DNA of 64,000 nt from Echinometra lucunter (Eukaryota; Echinodermata; Echinoidea; Camarodonta; Echinometridae): positions 26,472,507 to 26,536,506 of the forward strand of contig CM057152.1 in assembly GCA_029962745.1 (NCBI GenBank). Reading direction: 5' to 3'. Shown piece by piece: positions 24,975-36,900 of this stretch. The notes under the pieces were generated by a model. It did no database searches. It was not told the origin of the DNA and saw only the letters and a list, made by a program, of their open reading frames with translations. The position numbers and the translations under genes were made by a program. Each line of letters starts with the position of its first letter. Position 1 is the first letter of the stretch.

Positions 24975-27900
24975 ACTACTACTACTACTACTACAACTAC
25001 AACTACAACTACAACTATTATTACTCCTACTACTTCTACTACCACTACTCCTCCTACTGAGGATGATAAAAGTATAGTCACTTACACTAACAGTATTAAC
25101 AATATTTTTCAGCTGCAGGCCCTGCAATGATGTTATTCCCCATGGCTTTAATATTCAGGCTTTCAAGGACTTTCTACCCACCTGGGGCCTGTTGCTCAAA
25201 ACTGTCACAAGTTAAAGTTTTATGACAACCCATAAAGACACATGTTATACATGTAGAATTAATATATGTTTCAATGGGAACTTAACCTATGATGATTTCC
25301 AGAGACAGACCTCAGGAACTCCATTTACTTCACCTGAGTGAAGAGTGGCAAATGTAGAGCAATGCCTTGGGAAAATGAAATTAATACTATGGCAAGGGTT
25401 TGAACCCAAATGCCATGCATTTCATCATGAAGTGACATTTTGAAAGACTTTTATTCATTACACAGTGCCATTTTGAAAGACTTTTATTCATTACACAGCA
25501 GAAGAAAAAGTGGGGCTTGGATTCAGTCACCACCAACATGATCTACATGTACTTCAGTTTTTCAGGGGTAATGGAGGAGTGCAGGAGTATGAGTACAGGC
25601 AAGAGTAAATAAAGTGAATAATACACTGACAGTGACAGGATAAACTGTAAAGAGTGGGATTATTAGGAAAGAAAGACCTGCAGTATTGAAGGGAATTAAC
25701 ATTTCTCACTGAAGCTAAAAACCACTCATCTATTTGATCAGCATAAAAGTGAGTCACTTCACAAGAAAAGGGCCTTGAGTGCCTATTGATTCAAGTTATC
25801 AGCTGACTGCATTGTAAAATAACCCAAACAAAGCTAACCTTGAAATCAGGGTCATCATTACATAACAGCCTTTTATCTCTGTACATTGTGTGCTACAGCT
25901 GTGTTTGTAAATTTGGGCATCTTCCCACTGATGAGCCTAATTGTGTAATGTACTAGCTTTATATGTTAGTATAGTTAAAGGGATTTGGAGGTGGGCCTTT
26001 ATGGGTGATATTTTGGAAGAGCGGAAACTGTACTCAGAGCTTCATGTCACTTTCAAATGACTTCCATCACATGTGCTAAAACATGTGATTCATACTGGAC
26101 CATCTCCAAGATCACCTCATGTTTTAAATCTTATGCAATGGGAAAGCAATCTAACAGTAGCCACACATAGCAGAGTAATTACTTAGCCAGCACTCTTGCA
26201 GAACCTGGGGTTACCCTAAAGTGGCAATTACTTGAGCTGAACTTTCAGTGTAAAGATATATCAGTAAAAAAAAAAAAATCTTGATGTGAAACCACCAATG
26301 CTCGTGGAACAGAACAATATCACAACCTTGTCCCACACATTGAAATCCATGGAAGTGCATGAACTGTGTGAGCTGTCGCTCTATGGGTATTTTGCACGCC
26401 CATTTTCTATTCACGCCGATGACTTCAAAATTGTAAGTGCAAATCGTGAATTTACCCTCACTGCATAATTTGCTGCTCAAAATTGTTGCAAGACATTTTG
26501 TGAAAAACATGTAATATCTCTATAAAGAAAGAAGGCACATCAGCAAAACTCCTCTAAATATGGAACAGACACCCCCAAATAAAGACACCATGTTTTTATG
26601 AATATTCTTTTATGTGAAGACCTTATGTCACGACAGCGTGCATGCACGCACATAAAAAACGTTGGTTTTTCAATTCAAAAGAGACCGCCAGATAATGATA
26701 TGCAAAACAAGGATGTATTGTCTACTATTGTCGCCCCTGTTATTAAGCCCCTGGTCAATCTAATTTCAAAACTATCAGTACAGGAAACACAAGGGGAAAT
26801 GCTAAAAAAAAATTAAAAAAAGGGCAACCATACAGACAGTGGGTCTCTCCAGACAGGTTCTACATCATATGTCTCCTTCAAAAGCCAGACACCATAAATG
26901 ACCTTTCAAGTAGACATATGGCCTTTCTACAAAGGTAGCTTCAAACCTGACATTCAACAGGCAGTGCTAAGTCAGTTTTCATACTGAGGTGATCACAAGA
27001 ACAGGTGTAAAGAAATGGTGATATTTGTGAGCTTTCTCATTCTTTCTAATTAAATGTACTGTAAAAGATCATCAGGGCATTAATGTTGGATAGAAGGACT
27101 GTTGGTAAGATGCCCTCATATTTCTAATAAGACTAGAAATATATTGAATACTTTAGAACAAATTATGATACCATAGTGATGCATTGTCAATACATTGATT
27201 TTTTCATCCTAAATCATAAAATTCTCTTGCAAGGATTGGCCAGGGGCCCGTTGCATAAAACTTACCATAATAGTAACTTTGCTATTATAGTAACTCTTCA
27301 TGCAATACTTCATTCTGATTGGCTGTTGAGCAACATGCCATGCTCAACAGCCAATCAAAATCCAGTATTCCATGAAGAGTTACTATAATAGCAGTTACTA
27401 TTATAGTAAGTTTTATGCAACGGGCCCCAGGAATGTTTCATGTGACATAAAATACTTTCACCATGAAGAAAAAATGAACATTGTGTGACGTCAGACCTCC
27501 GTATAATTTTCGCTATACCAATATTTTGATGTCACTTTTTTGTTATTCTGGATATTTCAAAGCTATCGATATCTTCTGTGACATCACAATGAGCTTTCGG
27601 GGTGATTGAGTATGGCATCATAGTATATACTTGTTTTGTTTCTTTTGTGACTTCAATCATAATGAGCCTGCACAGTATAATACAGGCTTCCTTTTGTAGG
27701 ATATAAATCAAATATACCGTGTACTCTTTTCAAGGCACCAGTTGAAATTATGGATTTTTCGGTGACTGGCATAGTTACTATTTTCTTCAGGACTGCTGCC
27801 CTCATAAATAGTGCTATGCCAGTCACCTCAGAGAATCCATTATTTCAGTTGGAGCCTCTCAGTGCAGGGTATATTTGATTACTATACTATGCAATGATAT

Positions 27901-30900
27901 GACCAGCACTCAACTGTACCTATAACTCTAGCTCACCTTTCCTCTGCTATTGAAACCAAGTATCTCATGGCTGATACTGGACGTCCTTCCTGACTGGATC
28001 TCATGTAAATGACGGAACAGGTTCAGTCTTGCCCTCCCCCTGCCATTGTCCAGTTCACCCTGCGTCAAGACCCCTAGTAGAGTACTCTTTCCTGCTTCTA
28101 CATTCCCTAGTACTGCTATCCTAAGATCTATGAACTGGATGGGATGAAAAAAGAAAACATTTTACTGAAAGAGAAGGCTGATGTTCAAGTCAAGGTGAAA
28201 AATAATTGTTGAGCTTGTATGTGCATTACATATTTGTCTCCTGCCACAATACACTGAATCTGTAATTCTTGCAATCATTCCTCAAATAAATAATTTGTGT
28301 ATCATGTACAATAAAAAGCACACCATCACCATAAACAATGACAGTACATACAGTAGCTTAATTTACCTGTTGATCATCAGGAACTCGCCTTACAAGTACC
28401 TCACATGCTTTCTTCCCAGTACTCTCTCCTTCACAGTCTACACATCGTTCTCTTAGGATAGTGGTTGTAGCTCCAAGTCTAACATAAAAGTAATCAAATG
28501 ACATATTGATTCCTGAAAAAATGAGGCCATTTATCTAAACATGAAATTACAATTACCATTATATCAGGTATAGAATTAGTGATATACAAATGGGTGATGA
28601 ATTTTCTGTACCACAGTGAGTATAAATTAGTCAACACACTGAGGACTGGCAAGAGGAGGCTCATGGCACCTAAAAGCCAGAAAATATCAACATTATATTT
28701 TCTTAACTGGAGGTCATTGTCTAACAAATGTCAAGAAATGCCTCTAGACTGAGATAGATCAGCTAGCTTCCCACTGTCCTCCAAAACAAACTCACTGATA
28801 GCTCCCCCTGGCCCTCTCTCCATGTCATCTAAGACACTTACCTTGCTGCCATTCTGTTGAGAGTATTTAGTGATGCTTCTAGTTCCTCTTGAGATAGACC
28901 AGCCAGCATCCCACTGTCCTCCACACCAATCTCATAGATAGCCTCACCCTGGCCCTCTCTCAATCTCCATTTCATCTGGGACACCAGGTGCTCAAAGCGA
29001 CTACTGGATGGATTCACAAGCTTTAGCTAAACAATGAATAAAAGATAATTCAATGACTTAAGATGGTGTTATACACTACTGGTAATCCAATGACCAGGGG
29101 CAAAAAAAATGAGCAAGATGACAAAAATTATATAACTATTACTTGCGAGACAGGAAAATAAACTTTTAAGTTAAGCATTAAAATATATCTAAAAGAAATA
29201 TCCACCAACATCTGGGATGGATCTGGACTGAAATTATGAAAATGAACAGGAAAGAAGGTCTAATATTCTGATGAATACTGTTCACTTATGAAATAGTAAA
29301 CTGCCTTCAAGAAATTGCTGCAGTAAGGTGAAGGTACATATGAAAGTCAAGAGGCATTTTCTCTTCATCATCCTCTCTAGTCTTTCTCTCTCCTCCTTCT
29401 TTCTTTTATACTCCTACTATTTCCATCTGTCCTCTTAGTTTCTTCAAGATTTCCTCCTCCTTGCCTCTCTAATGGTACTTGTTGTTTGCCATAAATAATA
29501 ACCGATATACATGTAATTACCCCAGACCATGGAATTTGCATGAAGACATTAATTTACATGTAATTTTATTTTTGTGTGCCTTTTAATAACTATATGTACA
29601 TGTATGTATATATTTGCTAAATTTACTGATTTTTGAAGGAACCTTCAGCAACAGTATGACACCTACATGTACATTTACATGTATGTACAACACAATCATT
29701 ACTATTTTCATACTGTCATAATAACAGTACATATAGATACAACCTTGAATTATTCATCCTAATGAAGCTTTTTATATACTCACTCAATCACTTCCTTCTC
29801 TTCATTCAGTTGTTAATGTTAAAATGGTGTAAAAATTTTTATAACACATACAAAATGTGTTTTAAGCAGTTCTTACTGACACATATTTGATGCACCAATT
29901 ATCTACATACATGTAGGCATTTTTCCTTTTTTTTTTGGGGGGGGGGAGATTGGAGAGAAGAGATGCTGAAGTTTCTTTTCTTATGTTTTTTTGCACAACC
30001 ATAATTTACTTCTTAACCCATTCGTGACAGGAATTATTTAAAGCCTAATTTGATCAGCTTTTATTCTTCAAATTGGCAACACAAACTTTTTTATTTTATT
30101 GCTACATTTTTATTATGAAACATCATGTATATGAAATGAATATAAATTGACAGAAATTATGATGAAAAGTCAAAAAGTTGCCAATTTGCAGGGGAAAACG
30201 GTGATTTTAAACTTTCTATTACATTGCCAATTTAAGGATTTTAATGCTTATTTTCCTTTAAAAAAATTTCAGCATCAAACAACGAATATTGATGCAACCA
30301 AAATGGGTACAGTTTGTGTAGAATTTTTTGCTCTTTCTGCTCATGTATTTGGTATGATTTTTAGGGCTTTGCATCAAATGATATTAGGCCAAACCACAAA
30401 ATGTGGACCTCTGTCACGAATGGGTTGCCACATGCAGAAGTTATCACTGCAGTAACAGATCTTGTGTTATAGAAATTCATGTTTCTACAAAACAAATTTT
30501 GTCCATGCATACACTCAGTGTGCACTGATGTTTCACAATATAACAATGCTAGGTGTTCAACCAATACACCACTGGACTTTCATAGTATAAGGAAATATAC
30601 ATGTACTGTACAGGTCTGTCATTTTACACCTTTCCCCAATATGTCATTTAAAATAAAAATATCACCACATCCTAAATACCTTCTTACTTACATCCATGTG
30701 TGCTGTGAGTGGGAAGGAATCAATTTAACCTCTACTGACAGTAACAGATGGTGGCATCCATTTAACAGATAAGCTTCCACCTGTGTATTACTATGTACCC
30801 TGCACTTCTAACACTTTAACACATTTTACATATTTATTATGAAGAACATTTACATTTTTCTGTTTAACCCATACAGTACAGAGTTTTCTAAAGAGCTGAA

Positions 30901-33900
30901 TTAATCAGCTTTACCTCCTCAAATTGGCAACAATTATTTTCATTTCTCCCTCCTACAAGGTTTGAAAAAATGAAAATATATTACATGGACCAGTGTGAAT
31001 AAAAATTACAAAATTCAACAGAAATATTGTCAATTTGCATGCAAAATCAATGACACTGTGTTGCCAATTTAGAAAGTTTGATGTCTTGATTAGTTTCAAC
31101 TGAATTGCTTTTTTTCAAGAATGGCCCAATGTACTGGAAATATACTCATAATTTCCAATGATTTATTTTTTTCCTCTTTCTGCTCATTTCTAATGTGTAA
31201 TTTCAAGCACTCTGGATCAGAAGATACTGCGGAAGTATCACTATATAGCTACTGTATAAGCCAATATTTTAACGTACAGATATTTTAGCCATTTGGGACA
31301 AGTTTGACATGCATATTAGCAAGTCATTATTTTCACATTTTGAATAATTTTTCCTTACTTGAATATATGCATATTGCTAAGTGGAAATTTTAGCGAGGAC
31401 ATCATCGCCAAATTAGCGAAAATTAGACCATCGCAAAAATTTCAGCTTATACCGCTTTTCACAATTCAATGTGAAAAATTTCTATCTTATAATTACTGCA
31501 GTATATTTATTCCATTATCCCTCATCAATCAAAGACAAGTACTCCTTATACCAGACACCAGTACTACAGATCACAAGATGGGCAACAATTTTTGTAAAAA
31601 TATAAAATGTCATGTTAACACCTTTGAGAAAGTGCTTTTCTGCTTTAAAATCAAGTAATGACTTTGCACTGTCCTGACATTGCATCCTGTATTTACAACA
31701 TGACACAGCCCTGATAAATGCTATGTACATGTATATCTGCTGTGACTCAAAAGCAATCTGATCAGATTCCTTATAAAATATATTTGGATTGATAAATAAA
31801 ACCTACATGTACTCGTGTAAATTAACAGCTGTACAAGACTGTGTCTTAAGTGAAAGCACAAGTACTGTGTCTTAAGTGAAAGCACAAAGTGAAAAACAAT
31901 TTGATTAAACTGACTATTAAATATTTAGGTCTGACATGTCAATTAGCAAATTCCAGTCCTCATTCAAAATCTTTGTAAAATCTGTCACAGAGAATTTCAA
32001 GTGATTAACTTCTTGGAACTTATCTACTGTATAAACAGGCCAATATCATAAAATTTATCTTAAATTGGATCATTTTGACCATGGATATACATGTACTGTC
32101 TCTGTGTTTTGATCTTGCTTTATCTCTTCTGCCTTATTGTACAATCTCTTCATAGGCTAAGAGCCAACTTACATGTACATGTACATGTATGATATCATCA
32201 GTTATCAAGGGCTCTAGTAACACAAGGGGTGCTATATTTCTAGCAGTAACTCGTCAAAACAGACAAACAGGCAGTTGATGACCTTTCATTTGGAAAGCAT
32301 AACACCTTGGCAATGTGATAGGATAATCATGCCTATGACATGTGAACTACATGCCAGCTGAAGTCTTGCTGAGTCAAGGATCTCTGTTATGATCTTTGTG
32401 AACCATAACAAACAGACCCTGGATATACTATAGTAAGCCAACAACAATAACACAAGGGTCTACATGCAGGAAGCACAAGCATCAATCACACCTACAGTGA
32501 AGTTACATTTCTCAGTACACACCACAAAAACCACAACTTCATATATCTTCACTGTACAAGCAGGGAAATGTGATATAATGAGGCCATTAGGACCCAGGGA
32601 TTTTCCTTGTTATACCTGATACCTTGTTATATAACAGGTAATATGCACACAAAAATGCATACGGGACTACATACAATAATGAATTTAGCTATCTCTACTA
32701 CCACCATTTATTGCTATAAAGATGAAGGATGCAAAGAAATGAAAAGAAATGATAGACATAAATGTAATTGGATAATGTATAAATCAGGGATTTATGGCCC
32801 GCGAAAACATAAAATTAATTGTGAACAATGCAAAAATATGAAACAAAAGAATATTTGATATCAGATTTTATGAATGTAGTTGGGTAAGAATAATAAAAGA
32901 AGTGAGTGAAATATTGCAAGAAATTGAAACAAAGGAAATGCAGAAAAAACTTTATAAATGAAAAAAGGTAATGTGTAATTAAGAATGTATGGACCAAGAA
33001 AACAGATTAATTGAAAATAATGCTTGAATAATACAAACATATGTAACAAGGTTATCAGACACCACTTGTGTATAATGACCTTACTATAACATATTTGTGC
33101 CACCATAGAATTATATGCAAGTAAATTTGGGACCATTATAGCCAACCCTGTTATGTTGAGTATCGCATGTACTACCACAAGTCTTGTAATGCATATTCAT
33201 GTACTACTGCTGCAGTGTGTGCTCGAGAACAAGATTTTAAAGGAGAATGAAACCCAGGCATCAGTGTGCTCTTAATAAATGGAGATGACCAAGAAGAGTA
33301 AACAGTGAAAATTTGAGAAAAATCGCACAATCTGTTCAAGAGTTATGAATTTTGAAAGTTTCAGTAAATCCCTATTAGTGGAATTCTTGAATTCGCAACT
33401 TTGCCAGCATCTGTGATGTCATCGAGAACAACTCTCCATTCATTTTGTACATAAATTTTCAAAAAAATTGATTTATATGAAATTCCAAGTCAAGAATCAA
33501 CATAATTCTTTCCAAAATGCTGGCAGAATTGATGTAGCCATGTCATACTCAAACAATAAATCTAACAAATTTCTGTTTTTCTTGAAAATGAAGAGAATGT
33601 GAAATTCTGTGTACAAAATGAATGGAGAGTTGTCCATGATGACATCACAGATGCTGGCAAAGTTGCCAACTCAAGGATCCCCATAATAAGAATTTACTTA
33701 AACTTTCAAAGTTCATAACTCTTGAACAGATTGTCCAATTTTGCTCAAACTTTCACTGTTAACTCTTTTTATTCTTCTTCATTAACTGGAAGCACACTGA
33801 TGTCTGGGTTGCATTCTCCTTAAGTAAAAGGAAAGGCCACTGATGTAACCAAGGTTGACTCAACCTTGGTTTTTAAACCAGTGAGTAGGTTTTGAGGGTT

Positions 33901-36900
33901 TGACACCAGTCAGAAATCTATAACTGGTGCCTGCCTCCAATGTGTCGATCTGGGGGGAAGGGGTGGGGGGGGGGGGAAGGGGGGATGGGGATATATCCCC
34001 CCCCCAATATTTTGGTCAGGGGGGGATGGCCTGTACAATCATCCCCCCCCCCCGATAATTCACCATGAAAAAAATAAAAATTTCATAGCCTCCTGTAATT
34101 CCCAAAAAAGAAACAAAAGCAAACACAAAGAGAATAAAGAGTATAGAAACAATTTTTAAAGAAGGAAAGGAAAAGGCTTTCAGCGCTTGCTCGCTTCGCT
34201 CGCTTGCATTTTAAGTATCGAAACCAATGAGGTTATAATACTATCTTTATGAAAGCAGATCAGTTTGCATCTGGTCTTTCTATAGTATGCTATAATGATA
34301 CTCGCATTTAATATTTTTGTTATCTTAGCCAAAGCTCGTGAATATTTTATTATGAAAGGAAAGTAGTATGCATATTGTCTTTCTATCCAATGTAATACTG
34401 GTAGTAATATAACTGCAAGGAGTCGAACGGGAAGAAGACCCATAACAGAAAGATTTTCATGAGAAAATGGCCTATAACCAGTAGCCTGTTCCTATCTTAC
34501 CACATATGAGAAAGGAGGATGCTGAAGAAAATACTTAATAAAATCATAAAGTTGGAGTAACAGTACACAAGAACATGTTCTCAGTGTTTAGAAAATAGCC
34601 CTTTCTCGCTCACTTGCTCGCTCCGCTCGCTTAAAGAAACAATTAAAGATCAGGACATCAGGAGGCAAGCGCTCTTATTCCCTCAGCAACGTGTCCGAAT
34701 ATTATAATATTTTTACAGTGAGATGTAAAGCTTTTTTCGAACACATGGAAATAGTAAATCATTAGATTCATCTAATTTATTTTGGTGGAAATTCTACGTT
34801 TTACTAGAAAGAATAGAGTTTTTGTTGGTACATGTAGCTCGCTTCGCTCGCTCATATAACAAAATGGTTCCAGATACTAGATGGTAAGCGACGTGCCAGA
34901 AAGCATCATATCTCGCAGTTAGGTGATCAAAAACTATTGAGATATCTTTGAGGCTATCAAAGAATTCCTTGCTCGCTGCGCTCACTCGAATATGTAATGT
35001 AAATATTTTATAGCCCTTAATGACAAATAAACACTTCATGACCAAAAGAGTTGTTTCCCCTGTCTCGCCTCCCATGCTTGTAACATTTGAAATATGGTGG
35101 TTTAGGGCAGTAAACAAGTCGGCGAGGTGCTGAATTAGTCAAACATCTTATATTGCTTGAGTGTAGACCTACTTTGAGGGCAAATAACATTCCTTTTATA
35201 GCTGGAAGGTTGAATTTTCGGCTTGCTCGCTTCGCTCGCTCGCAAAATAAAAACGGGATGGTACATACAGTAAGTTAAGCTTCAAGTCCCCTAAAGTTTT
35301 CATTCAAGTACTAAGGATGTGCCTCTGTGATATTGTTTGAAAACAATTTTTTGTGCGGTTAATTGGAGGAGCAGTAGATTAGAATAATAGTGCAGAGATA
35401 CCGGCCGCAAATACAGATCCTACACCCCCTTATTTAGTCTTTCCCCGCTCGGTCTCTTTGCTCCGCGGCCGAGGATATTCGGCATCGGTCATCCCCCCCA
35501 ACCGCGAAAACAAACCGACACCCATGGTAATATGAGTATCAAAATTTTCAATATTGGAGACTCCTTTTTTGTCAGTGAAGTGACTGATTACACCATGAAT
35601 ATTTGATAATGGCGTAATACCTCAGAATACATGGAATGCTGGTTTCTTGAAAATAAATTCAACTTTAGGAGCAACAAGAAAACATTTTTCCCCTTGTATC
35701 ATACACACATGACATGCAAAGACTGAAAAAAATTAAACACACACATACAGTGTATATCTCTGAGAACAAAATGCCTCAAATAACATACTCAGATAGAATG
35801 AAGAGCTTACCTTGTACTCAATGTTGCCTTCAGCAGCCTGAAATTGAACAAAAAGAGAAAATTGATTTTAAGATTTGATAGTATCTTTAAGGCATTAACA
35901 GTCTATCACTGATATAAACACTGGCAGAATGATCCAAATGTTCTTCACCAAACTGGTCCTAAATGTGCATGTATACTGGAATTATATTAAAAAAAATTCC
36001 ACACTATGCACTGTCTTGGGTAAAGGGATTTAGGTTACAGTACTGAACCAAAACATAACAATAACTGGCCACAGCCTTGGCACAAGATGTGCTAGAAGTT
36101 ACACTTCAAATAGGAAAACAAACAAAAAAACAAACAAACAAATAAACAAACAAACAAAACTCCAACTGTACAATATCAGGGTAAACTTCTAGATAATAAG
36201 ATCTCAGTCAGGCTTCCTATTGTGTGCAATATCTTTGCAGATGATATACATGTAGTACAAAAGAAAGAAGAAACAAAAAAAGATGAATTCTCGACTGCGC
36301 GCAGTCGAAATAAATGCCTCCACCTTTGCCAAATTAGAAATATATTGCACATTCATGTTGCTTTTTTAAAAATTTTGCCATCATAAGATGGGAACAGTAT
36401 GAAGGTAAGACCGACAAAATTATTATTTTCTACCCTTCTATAGTATTTTTTTTCAATTTCTAAAAATTGTTATTAAGAATATACATGTAGAAGTCTGGTC
36501 TGCAGGGTTCACATTAGTCATCGAAAAGTCTGTCAAGAGGATGGAGGAAACAGTCAAATGAAGGTGTGATTGTGAAGTGGGGGTACTTTCAAATGCTTGG
36601 TTATTTCACGTCCATTGTGCAAGGTTTATAACCCACACAGGGGAGCATTGGTATGGTGAGCTGTGCAAATTTAATGTGGCTCCCGACCTCTATAGTTATG
36701 GATAGAAAATACAATAATCAACAAATTCTTGGAAAACATTTGCTTTTTAAACCCTATTTCCATCTCATTCCTTCAGTTAGATAGTCTAAATAATCTTGAC
36801 CATTTGAAATTCTTCCATTTTTCTTTTGATCACCGCTCTTGCTTCTCTGTCTCATGTGTTTCCTGTTGTCAGCAAATTCCCCTGTATAGGCCTACACAGG

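Noticed and set aside
24656..25127. Poly-Leu/Thr and poly-Ser/Val frames
   Set aside because: Products of the (CTA)n microsatellite.
27940..28134. Assignment to GTPBP1 instead of GTPBP2
   Set aside because: The [23 protein letters not shown] and HRNRSA segments match GTPBP2 better than the QKLFRHKHEIESGRTSS form I recall for GTPBP1; a tree would settle it.
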